Shown here: positions 23,532 through 47,400 of the stretch, one piece after another | Position numbering within the stretch: position 1 is the first letter of the stretch | Layout of the letters: each line of letters begins with the position of its first letter | Origin: Toxoplasma gondii ME49 | Taxonomy: Eukaryota; Apicomplexa; Conoidasida; Eucoccidiorida; Sarcocystidae | Length of the DNA stretch: 64,000 bases | Assembly: GCF_000006565.2 (NCBI RefSeq) | Contig: NC_031472.1 | Coordinates: 2,536,227 to 2,600,226 of the forward strand | Reading direction: 5' to 3' | Notes under the pieces: generated by a model | Database searches by the model: none | The model's input: the letters and a program-made list of their open reading frames with translations, nothing else | Told to the model about the DNA's origin: nothing | Translations under genes and position numbers: made by a program

Positions 23532-23905
23532 ATGTCGCTGAAAACATCGACACAGGAGATCGACTGTTTGTTTCTGAGTAAGAGACGTAAAGAGGCAATT
23601 TCGATCAAGACGTTTTATGAGGACAAGGAGCCAACGCAGAAAAATGGAAAGACAAAAGGCCACCGAATGTAAGCACCCAATTTCTGAAGGGTTCAGGCGG
23701 CGCCGTGTTTAAGGGACTTGCATGTTTGCTTCTGCAACGAAGACACGCGCTTATGAAAGTGGACGACTTCTTTTGAACATTGACGTACTTACTAGATCAC
23801 TTGATACCAACAAACGTCGCTTTAGCAGAGGCCTACTTGACGCACACTTGTCTTTCAGGACCTCAAAAGCTGTAGGGTTCCGCACCACGCACGAATTGAA
23901 CACAG
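23532..23905 (+). CDS. Possible small Lys-rich protein gene (two exons seen)
   Basis: ATG at 23532 opens 45 codons (23532-23668), ending at a good AT|GTAAGC donor in phase 2. After a TTGTCTTTCAG acceptor, 23859-23905 continues in matching phase with about 16 codons and ends at a weaker GTTTCG donor. The protein starts MSLKTSTQEIDCLFLSKRRK, is Lys-rich, and continues MTSKAVGFRTTHELNTG. The EID-x-x-F-x-x-K pattern followed by a GF...EL segment recalls the small DUF1764 family, but the cysteine-rich CPFDC ending that marks that family is not found downstream, so I do not assign it. The 3' end would lie antisense to the methyltransferase gene. It may also be a chance frame. Confidence 0.3.
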
Positions 23906-23994
23906 GTTTCGCTTATTCTGTCGCGTTTGCCAGACACCAGAAAGAGAGAGGTTCTTTCACAATTTCAACAGCAGGTGATTCCCCCCACTTTCCG

Positions 23995-26900
23995 TCAGGT
24001 TTTCACAAGGTGCACACCACAAGTATACTGGCTTTTTTGGTCACCCGTGTGCCTTCTGTAGACCGGCGGCGACCTACCAGAACATCCAGCGCTCGCGCAT
24101 GCGGCAGAAACATCCGCGAGGAACGTCCCATGAGAGTAATGTCGGCTGCTATTTGTTATCGCGAGAAAGCCGCCCGGGGCTGTGAGACGGGCAGCAGCTT
24201 CGACTAGCCGTTGAAAAGAGATCCGGGCTCCAGGCACGTCGCTTTTGCGCGGTGCAAGATTTGGAGGGTCGAGAATGACAACGTCAAAGTAGCAGGGATC
24301 TGAAGAACAGTGGAAAGAAGAATCAAGTTCCGCCAAAGTGGGCAAGTGCCACCGTCACTTCCAAAAGAAGATACTAGCCTGTAGCCTCAGGATCTCGAAC
24401 AATCACACGAGTACTTAATGAGACGTACTTGTCACCTGTGGCCGTCAGGCTTGCTGCAGGTTGTACCATATTTGAAAGGATAGGTATCTGCGTGCAACTC
24501 CGCGAACGGGTAGTCTGTAGTTCTTCTCCTGTTTTCTTAGAGACGAGCGACGCGCTTAATCACGGGTCATGCACCACGATCGCATACGCATACAGATGCT
24601 TATGCGTTGGCATAATCCTGGAGCCGGTCCTCTACATGCCAGTTGAGCAAAGTCTTTGCCATACAGAGAAGGCGGACTCCACCCCAGTAGTGACGTCAAA
24701 GTGGTGCTCCGATGGGAATGCGCTCTCCTAGGAGAAGGCATGACGAACCACTTCCACTCAATCAGGGCACCTGCGTCGCGTATGTCTTGTGTCTAGCCAC
24801 GTAACAAGCTGTAGCGTTTGAAACAAAACGTGTCTTCAGTCTGGAGCTGGCGGTAAACATAAAGCCAAGATCGTTGCCTCCCAAAATTAATGTGTTGTGC
24901 CCTGCTTGCAAGTACCCCCTGTGATACAAGCACCTGTCGATGGGACAGAGAATATGCAGTAGAGGAGCCACAGTGCGGCCATGTGCCTTCTTCCAGAAAT
25001 GCGGTGTATCACTGCCGCAAGCGCTCCTCAAAACGGCAACGCTTCACGACAGCTTTTTTCACGAACCAACACACGCGTCACTCCACCAGCATTCTACGCG
25101 ACACTTTGCACGTAACACTCGAACATCTTGACCCGATGTACATGGGCTGGATCGTGCGTAGCTTTGTTTTGCTGGTGCCCCAACACACGGTCTCATTCTA
25201 GGAGTGTGGCCATAATTGTCAGGTTGTCACCTCAAAGTTAAAGCGAACGATGAATACACTAGACAGACAGACATCCCTGTGTCACCTGCACTGCTCGACG
25301 CGGTGCTCCGGCATAGCAGTGGTGCGTTTATTGTAATTCACAACAAATATTCGTTTAGATGAATCGGCATGATCCAATCGTATGTTCGACCTGGTTTCTG
25401 TGTTCGGCGTGTCCCGTGTCGTACCTCTATCGTTATCAAGATGGTCCGCGTAATTTTTTATCCACTTGTCCACGTCCTCTTGGTGAATTTCGAGCTTGTC
25501 GCCGATTCCATTAAGCTGCATGCTCTGGAGAGCCAACTGTGCTGACCGTTCGTTGCTCTCCACAACGACACACCGCTCCGCTTTTCCCAGGTGCATGCAA
25601 GTGATGCCACACGCTGCAGTCCATTTACAGACAAAGAAGACCTTTAGGTTACGAGATACAACAAATTATTTTAGGAAAGCTGCACATCACCCCACTGGGC
25701 TCCACTAAGCCGAATTGCAGTTTGTCAGAACTTAAGTAAGCATCAACTACTTAAACGGTTTATCCTTCCTCGATTTTACATCATGTGCCGAAGTCCTGGC
25801 CAGAGCGCAACTGTGCCTCCTCTAAGCAGCAAAGCACAGCAGACATGCGGGAAACAAATCGTAGCGGTGAATATGAACCTCGCACGCGCGCCACACAGCA
25901 AACTGGCAGCTTCGAGAGCGAACGCCCAAGTCTGCAGAAGTCAAAAATCCAAAACGCACAACTCTTTCACCGCAGGCAAGACGCACCTGCAGAGTGACCA
26001 AAGAGGTCGAGAACCTGCTTGCCTCTGCTGAGCAACGCAACTTGTCTGCGGAAGTCTCTGCGGTCAAAGCGCCAGCCTAAATTCAACAGACGCATTTCAT
26101 CGAGAAAAATCACCAAGGAACGCTGACAGTGGAAGCAGTCCTTATGTTATGCCCAAGTCAAATTTTGGAGGGAACTAGACGAACCATTTGACGCTCCTGG
26201 AGCGGGTACACACACAGCAACCAGCCGAGCTTGAGCGTCACTGTAGCCGCAGGCTTTGCGTGTTTTTCAGCAGAACGCGCCAGTCACCAATCTTGACTTT
26301 TTATTTTATCTACAGAAACGCAGCTGACGAAGGCAGCGAATGTGTGTAAAGCAGCATTGTCGTGAACAGAAGACGTTCCTTAGAGTACGACGCTCTGATC
26401 GTGGCAGGCACTATCAGCACACAACAAGGCGTCCACCTTTGGGTTCCGTGTCTCTTGAAATTTACACGCCCTGCACTGAAGATTCTCCACAGACTTGCCT
26501 GTCTCCAGTTGCTGCCTTAAATCTACGGCAAATACGCAGCCATTTTCTGTGAGCACCACCTCGCGTGGGATATCACCTGGTTAGAGGAAAACAGGGACGA
26601 AAACAGCCTCGGTGACCAGACCTGCGCTGCTCTGAGAACGACCCGAAACACTTTTTCCTCAACCCAGCATTAAGAATTGTGGAAACATGTCCACAAGAAC
26701 TTGGTTCCTAGTCACAGACACCAGAGTCTCATGCTGTCAGTGATACGGCGAAACAGTGTGCAGAGAGAGACTGGCTGCAGCTCTCGATATCCGTTCCTTG
26801 TCACCGCACCACTGTGTCTCCTAGGCAGTCCCCGCACACCCACGGAGTCTCAAGCCGAGCTCTCGACCTCTGTGAAGCCACTGCGTCGCTTTGAAGCAGC

Positions 26901-29452
26901 TGAATCCACCATAAAGTGTGTTTTTTACCTTTTCAGAAGCTTCAGGGTTTAGGTTGAAGGCGCGCCTCGCCTCCACATATGAACATCACCACATTTCACT
27001 AAGCGGGACTGGCGAGGTCTTACCTGCAGCGACTTCCGGCTCGGAGATCCACGCCGGAGAGGATGCGCCACTAGCGCCGAACTTGGTGGGAGAATCGGGG
27101 AATTCGAGAGCACGGTCTGGCTTGTCTCTGCGAACGAGGATGCCTCGAAGGTCGAGTAGACCGCGTAGGGCTGAGGTTACCAGCGGCATGAGAGAGTCCA
27201 TTCCTGGGTACAGCAGCATCGAGCTTTGAATGAGCACCAGGTCCAAGCGAACGGGGTACTTTTACTGTTCCTTGCGGCTTAATTCAGCCATGTCGCGAAT
27301 TGCGCCCTTTTCCGACCTTGACATGCCTAGCGCCTGACTCTGGAGTCTCTAGAATCTAACGGGTGTCGGGAGTCTCAGGCAACCTGCGAAAGAAGCGAAC
27401 CCTCGTTTTCCACTGGATGCACTTTTTGGCAAGACAGTCCACAGGACTCACCGCGGGTGAGGGATTGGATGCATGCGTATTTGCCGTAAAGGTCTACAAC
27501 GAGGCCGGGCAGCCCGTCTCCTTCTCCATTCACCAGGCGGAAAAAATTGTCCCCGGACTCTGCCGCCTCCGCGCGGTTGTCGCACAGGCTCTGATGAGTG
27601 GTCGCAGTGTCGCGGTTCTTGGCTTTGCGCATGTTCCAGGAAAAAGACCGAGAGAAAGCAAGTCTACTCTCGAGAGCCGTTCGAAACCTCCTGCGAAAGA
27701 AGCTATCGTCTATGGCTTCGCCCGCATCCTCAGAGAGGACGCGCGCCGCAATCAGTGCGTGACGGTTGTAGTAAGCGACTCCGTAGGAAATGCCTCTTTC
27801 ATCTTGGACGCGGACCAGGGTGCTCTCTGGTCTCTTCTCGCTCGGGCGCGCTTCGTCTCCCATCCCATCTGGTGATGAAGGCGGCAACACACCGTGACGC
27901 GTCGGGCCTCGTCTGCTAGACATCTCCAGAGAAGCGTGAAGAGAACAGGAAGCCACCTGGTTGCTGAAAATCCAAGGGCCGCCTGGAAGACTTCCTGCGT
28001 CCGCTTTCCCGGTTCCTGAAGAAGTCTTTAGAACCAAAATGCCGCGAGGTGTGAGGACATCTGTAATGGCACATAACAGCGAATATATCGAGTCTGATGC
28101 AACAAAAAGTAAAAACCCTTTGTGCTTGAGCCTCTTCAGTCAACGGCCTGGACTCGCTTCGTTTCATAGGGAAGCTTGGTGTCACATGAGCATTTTCCCT
28201 GTTTCGAGTTGGACACGAAAAACGTGGGAACGTATTCGGCACCAAGCCTCAGCATCGACTTCATGTCAAAAACGCACCAGAACGGAAACCACAAAAGGAT
28301 CTCTCACGAAGAGTACTATGTCCGTGGGCTGGCATTTCAGCGGCTACCTTTACTCGACCCCTTACCTCTGCATATGGTTGCCTCTCCAACCAAGTCCGTC
28401 TCCTCTGAGGCGGACGACGCTCTCAGAGCCGGAGAAGGTCGAGAAGACGAAGACATCCAGAGCCGCGAGACGGAAGAGTTCCCCTGGCTTCCCACCAGAA
28501 TTCGTGGCCACTGGGAAGATGTCGATGTGAAAGACACCAAGGAAAAAAGGTTGCGGAATTTCCGGGTAGAATCAGAGCGTTCTGTCGTGTGCAGGTTCCC
28601 CTTCACACATGGCGGATCGTGAGACGGAAACGCAAGACTTCGGCACGTGAGCGAGCGTGCAGCCTCAGGGGATCGTTTCGCCTCTGTGATGCGGTCTCGG
28701 CTCTCCGTCGCCTCCTCGCTACTCGCCAAGGTCGCTGATCTCAGGACACGATTCGCGTTTGAAGAATGTTCACAACAAACTGGATCTGCTGGTAAGAATG
28801 GAGGGAACCGTCGATTGCGGGGAGCAGTAGAACGGTCTCTGAGGCTGCCTTGCTTGGTAGCTAAGCACATTGTCCTGAGTGGCGGCAAAGCCTCACAGCG
28901 CCTTGGCAGCCCTGTCACCGAGCAGAGGCCTTCCTTATTGGTGAACAGAAATGGAAATAGAGGCGATCGAGCGCAGCGAAGCGGGGAGGCCAACGTGAGC
29001 GCGATTGAAACGCGGGGGCAGACACCCCACCCGCGGCAACGGGAAAACGGACCTCGCCCAGATATACGGTAGGAGATAGTATCGGGCGGGGTGGAAAGGA
29101 ATTCACGAAGACAAACTGGAGACACCCGCAAACGAGGTGGGGAGACATCTGTGTCTGTCTCAGTGGAGACAGCAGGAAGCTGGCCGGCACCCTGCGGTCG
29201 ACTCTGGAGGGGTCTACAAATCGCCACAGAAAGTGAGAAGCACTGTCTGCGCGAAACGGCCTTATGCTGCGAATAGAAAGTCACAGGCTCAGCGGGCGTG
29301 TGGCCTTGGTTCAGAACGTCGTGAGACATTTCGCTCCGTATTCGACGGCAGCAGTAGCGAATTTTCTGCAGTGAGCGCAAGTGTTGAGACAGAAGAGCAG
29401 TTCCTACCGCTGGCTCGAGCAAGCATTTGATTCCCTGCCGGACAGGCAGCAT
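23995..29452 (-). CDS. RlmI-like PUA + class I SAM RNA methyltransferase
   Basis: Homologue of the COG1092 group, whose E. coli member RlmI makes m5C in 23S rRNA. Seven exons join in phase 1 throughout: 29452-28366, 28060-27452, 27203-27024, 26576-26499, 26076-25987, 25613-25425, 24299-23995 (845 residues). The first 362 residues are Arg/Ser-rich with no domain and could hold an organelle-targeting sequence; later in-frame ATGs exist, so the start is unsure. A PUA domain follows (ILVLKTSSG... PWIFSNQ), then GVAYYNRHALIAARVL, FFRLVNGEGDGLPGLVVDLY, TENGCVFAVDL, FDRRDFRRQVA, SAM motif I VLDLFGHSAG, motif II VVVESNERS and the NPPY-like VVILDPPNLAP. Intron 4 uses a GC donor. The motif VI cysteine expected for m5C enzymes reads Ser (ITNSSRHYS). 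Apicoplast or mitochondrial rRNA is the likely substrate by inference only. Confidence 0.88.
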
Positions 29453-32352
29453 GGCGGCGAACAGGGCACGGCAAAAGTTGTGGGCGCCTCTTTTTAACGG
29501 AAAAAAACCTGCAAAGCCCTTGGCGTTTGGGCAGAAAGCCGTTCTCAGATGTCCTTCATATGAAATGCATCCGAGGAACTATAATCTATACATACATATA
29601 TGTAATCATGTACACGTAAATATCTGCATGCAGTTTGACGGATGTATCAGTACACACTTTACATGTGAGCGCGGGAAGAGCATGCTTGGATTTTGGAGAT
29701 GGAAAAGAAAAGCAAGGAGGCGCGAAACCAGTCAGATGGGCGCGCAGAGTCGACTGTAGATCTCAGGGGAAACAGGAAAACTGAGCATCTTGGGAACCTG
29801 AGCATCGCTCTTGTGTCTGGAGTATCTTTCCAAAGATTCGTGACGCTATTGCCGTTCAGCAACATCGACAGTAGAGAGGGTGTGAGTTGAAAAAGAAGAC
29901 GGAATGCGAAAACACGACAAGATAACTCTAGAGCATACTCATTTCTGAAGGGAGGATCGCGCAGTGAACTGAGCAGTAAGGTATGCGGATGAAGGGTCTT
30001 ACGGGATACCGAAAAGTTTCTCGTAAAAAACGGAGCCGCAAAAATCCTTCACATTTCAGGAACATTGAAGACCAAATACAACCCGCCACCCTCCCCAACC
30101 ACAAGTCTACCATTAGAGAGTATAGGGCTGACGATGCGTGGCTGTTCATTCACAACAGATGAAAGTATCGTTCGCTCGGCACAGCGAAAAGGGAGACATC
30201 AACGAGTGCAGCGGTTAACCATCAGCGAGAATCACAAAATGGGTAGACGGGAACACCTAGCATAGGTCCAGTGGTTTCCTGACAAAAGCATTGGTGTCGG
30301 AAAGCGGCGTGAACGATGCGAATGGGACTTTCAGTAAAGAAGAGAGCCTGGTAAATGAGTGACGAACTGGAAACCTTGCACAAGACACGGACGCGACCGC
30401 GTGGGGCCGCATGCGCCGCGGGCGCATGACACAGAAAAAATATAATCGTTTTGTGTAACGCTTTCAGCACAACTGTAACTCTCTGTCAATTTAGCTGCCT
30501 CTTTGAAAGACAGCAGGTGACCCGTACTGTGGGGCTTGAACCAGGAACTTGAGGAACAAAGGCACAGAACATTTCGACGGAGAACCCATTCAGTCTGTGA
30601 CGTGAGGAAGTTTTCCTATCAGTGCATGTTGTGTACGATCACCTACTCGCTTTCATTGCAGTAAGTTCGCAGAATTGAGACTCATTGGGTGTGGTGCCTA
30701 AGGTGTGATTTTCACCACCGGAAAAAGTTTGGTATAATTATCAGGCTTTTCCTGGCTAGCATCATCTTGGGAGAAGACAGCAAGAAGGTCTGACAGATAA
30801 AGTGTCAAAGGCAACATGTTTTCCGCCGCGGATGTACAGCGTTACCAAATATAAAAAACGCTAGAGGTTGATTATAATAGAAAAGTGTGTTCAGTGGAGT
30901 CAAAACCGTTGCTCTACGGAGCTTATGCCCACGCAGTAGCAGCATGCATTAACACAGTGAGTAGATGGGTATCATAGAACGAGTTTTTCTTGTAACGCTC
31001 TTCTGTTGTAAACCCAAAGAAGAGCCGTCGAAATCCAAGCTGAAAACGTCTGCCATATTTTCCGTTCAAGACCAATCGTGATGCGTCTGGTGCGGGGTAG
31101 TGCGAGCCACACGTGTGGCTGGCGCATCCGCCGCCGCTGATAGCTGTCCCAGTCGTCCATCCGCGTTTCAGAGCAGCTCACTTAAGGACAGCCCTGTCAC
31201 ACGGACTCAAACCTGTAAACGAACCTAGTGAGATTATATCACGGGAAACGCCTCCCACAACGCGTGGACTAGCGTGTACATTGCTGATTACTTCAATCAC
31301 CGAAGCTTGCATGTGAGCGCGAGGCAGGGAAGTCGAGTTTTCGATTTACAGTGTTGTCAGTTCAATTCGTGCCGACTAAGTCACCCGCCACATACCTTTG
31401 TTCGTGAGAAGAGGAGAACCCCGTAGCATTCAAAGGACACAAGGTTATGTCTGGGTTACAAGGCGCGAGCAACTTGCTCTATATGTGCGCTTCCGCGTTT
31501 TCCGTTTGTCAAAGTGTGGACGGAAGTAAATTTCCCGATTGAGATATTGTTCTGCCTGCAATTGGCTCTTAGCAACGGGAAGAGACAATGCAGCGAACCG
31601 AAACAAGTCGGAAAAGTATCTGAACGCACCAAGCCGTGTAGCGCTGTTGCACTCGCAGAAACTTGTTGCTGGAATTTCCCCCAAGAAAGAGAAACAGAGA
31701 AACCTTTATCGATGCCGAGAACAGATCCACCAGTAGGGAATCACTTTATGCCAATCTTTGCTACGAATGGTAGCGAGCGAGGAGGAGCGAACGCCGAGAA
31801 AGGGGCACCATCCACAACGTCTAAATTCCTGCTTCTGCTTTACGTGTCGCCGAGGCGTCGCTTATAACGGCCACGCTGTCATGATTGCTCATGGTGTAGT
31901 TTCATCTCATTTGTTTGGTGGGCGTGCGGAGGAACATGAAAGTTTGTTGAAAGCGTGAAAAAGTCAGGACAGACGAGGTTGCGCCGTCAACGGAGAGCCA
32001 GAAATATTTGCGAGAGAGGTTGTCTCCTCGCGAGAGAAGATATGATACAGATGAGTGCATCAAGGCTCATGCGACTCCTTATTGGAGACAGGCACTGTTC
32101 CCATGAAGCCCCTACAATGAGGCACATAGCTAGTCATTCCCAACCGTGGTAACACAGAAGCGAGGGAGCGAGCGTTAAGGCGCGGGAACTGCTTCCACTT
32201 GTACCCTACAAACCGACATCACAGTGGCCAGCCATCGCTGACTACTGCTGTCGCAATCGTTTTTCTTCGTAAACTAGATGGAAGTACATCCCACAGCAAA
32301 ATGCTTCCGGTGTGCCACAAAAACGGGTGGTTAGTGTGTCGGACTTTCCACA
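29453..32352. other. Intergenic region between two minus-strand genes
   Basis: These 2.9 kb should hold the methyltransferase promoter (near 29453) and the kinase 3' UTR (below 32353). Open frames are all short and none shows a motif or paired splice sites. A short TA/TG-rich patch lies near 29580-29630. I see no RNA gene or mobile element. Confidence 0.5.
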
Positions 32353-43477
<11,125 letters not shown>

Positions 43478-44409
43478 TTTGATAATAAAACAGAGATGTC
43501 AAACAACCGGCTTGGTACTACATTATGCATGAAGGCAGCACTTGGGAGTTTACGCTCGCCGCCCGCGGCCACGGCGAGTGCCCCACATCGACATATTTTG
43601 TGACAACAGTTTGCGGAGCCGCGGTATGTTTCACGCCAGATTATGTAGTCAAAGCGACAACCCAAATATGTGTTGGCCCGGGGCTTCGTTGTGCACGAAT
43701 TACATGCGAAAACAAACTCGGGATCGCAGACAACCGTATTTCGCCGGTGGGAGAATCAGGCGCTCGTTCAGGGTCCAACAACTTAGGTCTATACTTGCTC
43801 TGTGATGCCGTCTGCTAGATTTTCCTGCATCAGATTTTGGCAGAAAAAGAAATGGATGATGGGCCTCCAATGCTGTTTGGACATATGCTGTGTGCAGGTA
43901 ATGCATACATCCACTATGGAGAACCAGTCTGACTGTAGATATTTTCCTATCACTGGCATCTTCATGCCACTTAGTCAGGGGCTGGATTCGTTGCATGCAG
44001 GTCAATGCAGCATGTCATGTTTTTCCACTCAGTCAATGCGGGGCCGCAGAGTCTGTAAAACAGCCAGTGACGCGGTCGACAGGCGCTTCGAGTGCCTTAA
44101 GGCTGGCGTATGCGCCGCGACAGTCGATACTCACTTGATTCAGCCTGAGTCGTTCTCAGTGGCCCCACCCGCCAACCCAGTCGAAAATATATAGGACGGC
44201 AGACGTCCAGAAGACGTTTAGTGGACAGAGTGGAGCTAACATCACCTTAACCTAAACTGACGAAATGCAGTGCGACCTCAATGTGATAGAGGTGGATACT
44301 GAATGCATACACTTTTATACCCAAAATTCCGTTGGGCTTCCTGCTGCGGCAGCTGTAGTGGCTAGAAGTGTTACTGACTTGAAGTGATTTCGACCCCCTG
44401 TTTCGCAGG
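43478..44409. promoter_or_regulatory. Shared divergent promoter, CDKL kinase (-) and EF-hand gene (+)
   Basis: Only 932 bases separate the two start codons. The kinase start is a clear MNKYEKL kinase N-terminus; the EF-hand ATG at 44410 follows a possible CGCAG acceptor, so an upstream non-coding exon is possible. A TTGCATGCAG element (TGCATGC core) lies near 43992-44001. Open frames here (for example 43525-43818) lack features of coding sequence. Confidence 0.55.
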
Positions 44410-47400
44410 ATGCACTGTGATTTTCCACACCAGCATCAGCCCTCCTCGTGGTACAAGGCGCCAAAATACGATTACAACGCTGACAGTGTGCTCGGCGACT
44501 CTGTGGGGCGGGCAAGCGACGACCAGCCGCTGAATACACATTGCATCACGAGTCAGCAGTTGCTAGCGCCTATGACTACAGAAACTGCTTTGAGGGCTCC
44601 CTTTTATCATTTGCCTCGTGAGATATATCCAGTGGTTCCAGTTTAGTGTGCATCTAGAAGTTGACGCTGTTCTAGTTGCGGCCCCGCCTGAGAGTGGGCG
44701 TCAAGACCTAACGCGGAATAATTTTTTCTCGAAAATACACTCATTTAAACGAATATGACCCTTGTTCAGCCTTTCCCATGGCAACTACATCTTCCGCTTT
44801 CCGGTCCTTTTGCGACTGTGAGGAGCTCCTTCTCAGAATCTGTTGCACGTTGGCTGAAGCAGAGCAGCAGGTAACCCTTCCTCTTCTCGCTGAATGAAAG
44901 GCACCTTGAGGGACGGTCCAAAGACACTATCAAGTGAACCTTAACAAGTGGACCGATTTCGACACTTTGTCTCAACAGAGGGCATTCTTTGTTTGTTGAT
45001 GAATTCTACAGTGCAGAAGCGGGAAACTGAAAGCACTCTTTTGGGTGTCACCATACCACTCCTTCGTTGCTTTGTCCGCTGGGATGTAAGCACGGGAAAT
45101 CGTATGATGCTGCACACGACGAGAGACTGCTGCTCCATTTTTTCACTTATGGCGTGTCATGGTGTAAACAACAGGAAGTACCAGCATGCGCACCATTCTC
45201 GACCACAACGGGTGGAATGACGAGGACTGAATGTTTACTCGAAACTGGTGTGACAAATGCCTTTGCCAGATTGAGGGAATCCGCAGGACCCTGAAAGAGA
45301 ACAGTTTGTTTGACCCTGAGAATGTATTTAGGGTCCTCGACAGGTCTGGAGATGGCCAGCTGACTGGTGGGTGGTGGAATCTGCCCGAGAAACGGATCTT
45401 CGTTAACACCCCACACAACTTTAACAACGTGTAGATGTGTAAATCTGGTGTTCGTACACGTGGTCTGGCAAAGGGTGATCTCACATGCGTTGTCGTGCAC
45501 TGCCGCGTACATTACGAAGGAGCAGGCCAGCAAAAACAGACTCGGAGTCCCTAAAAAGAAAAACAGGGAACCAAGAGAGAGACGCCTAAATCAGAAAAAT
45601 TTTATTCTGCTTTGGGCACAGGCGAAGATTTCGTTCAGTTTCTCAACGAGCAAAACTTTCATCTGACTGCACACGAAGCACGCCAGCTGGTATTCCGTAT
45701 TACCGGTTTAGTTGATGAAGAAGTCGTTTGCTTTCCTGCGTAAGTCTCTTGGCGTCAGAAACTGAAGCAGTAGGATTCCTTCGACGGATATACACAGAGT
45801 TTGGTGGTGAGGGAACATGCATATAAGAAATACCCGTACTGCAGCCTCCCGATCCTTGTCTTCTACATCACGGCAACCGGCCAGTGGAATATGAGCTGGG
45901 ATTCCAACACTACACAAAGATAACACCAGCTGATCGTCGCTTCTTCCCCTTCGGTCCAAGCATCAACACAAGGCATCGTTATGTCGACGGATGTTCACCA
46001 TCTACGAGACACGCGCTGAGTGAATTGTGGGAAACCATACCAGTATCAGAATTAACCACAGTGGTCGATGCCCCTCAACATGTGCTGGCGTTGAAAAACA
46101 GATTTCGCAGGTGGATCCTTCCTCGTAGTTGTGGACCACTGACAAGCGACAAATCACACGTGATTGTGGACGAAGGATGGAACGATATAGAGCAAGCCGT
46201 TGCCCTCATCGTCATCAAGGAAGTGGAGGCGGTGGCATATCTTGGGGCAAGAATGCCTGCGCTTATTGACACAGCCGGACAAGACTTGACTATACTTTTC
46301 TCCCTGCTCGTTGATGGCACCGGTTACATAACAGACAGTAAGACAAAACCTTGGTACTTGTGCAACTGCGTCAGAGGAGGAGCAAGCAACTTTTTCAATG
46401 CAGGCGTCAGCAAATCACTCAGCAGCACAACTCCTTTCCGAGACATCAGCTGAAGTCTGTCGGCCTTCAAATACGTTGCTTGTTGTTTTTGCACCAGCTT
46501 CATTCGACGCCGAGACGTGACTGATTGATTAATTTGTGTGAAACTGCTGGTTGATATGCCAACCATGCTTGTCAATGGAAGACTTCGGAAACAGTCTCTA
46601 TAAAATTGTCTTCTTGCATACTGACGATTTTTTCACCACTTCGCTATTGCAAACGCGTTGGTTCCTGGGGTCACACGTTTCTTGTGAAAATACTATGCAT
46701 CCATGTTTCCTCTGACACAGGTGATAACTGGTAACATCCTCAAAGCAGTCGAGAGGTTCAGAGCTTCAACTAATCCCCAGAACGTTAAACTAGGTACACA
46801 GTTTCCTCATTACCTTAAGGTGGCCCGCTCATTGACTACCCAAACCACAGGCCTTTCGCCTGCGCTGTTCAGTCATCTTCCAGGCACTCATGTGTACTAT
46901 CAGGCAGTCTGGAACTTGCTCTCAAAAGTCGAGGATTTAACATGGATGCTCGAACACGAGAACTTCTTTTTTATCGGTTAGACAGGTGAGCGTTTAGGGC
47001 CGCAAAGGGACAGGTCGACGTGCAATAATAACTCCTGGTGCCACAATATCACATACATCCCGTGCTGTGTCTTTGTGATTTGTGCAGAGACGGAGATGGA
47101 CAGGCGACATATCAGGATTTCCTCAGCATGTTTTTCCTCCCACATCTCTGTACCGCTCGGGATGTCAACACCGCTGAAATGCACAGCCTCAACGAACGGG
47201 CCGCTCAGCTTGGTTCATCCTTGTCGACACAGTGTTCTGGAAAGAAATTCAGGTGAGCCTACTCGCCTGCCGCTCCTGTAATGACATTCTTGACAGGCAA
47301 GGTGGTAAATATATGGAGTGATTGGACAGCAAAACTCACCATGCCTACTATCAAACTCCTAGACCAGTCCATCTGGACACATGCAAAAGTTGGTACACCG

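Noticed and set aside
27224..27249. Acceptors further upstream for methyltransferase exon 3
   Set aside because: They are in phases 0 or 2, while the donor at 27451 is in phase 1; the TACCCAG acceptor at 27204 fits and gives the conserved Gly-Met-Asp.
45842..45960. Upstream part of the frame preceding EF-hand exon 6
   Set aside because: Its acceptor is phase 0, but exon 5 ends in phase 2; the acceptor before 45961 with a C/T-rich tract fits the phase at both ends.
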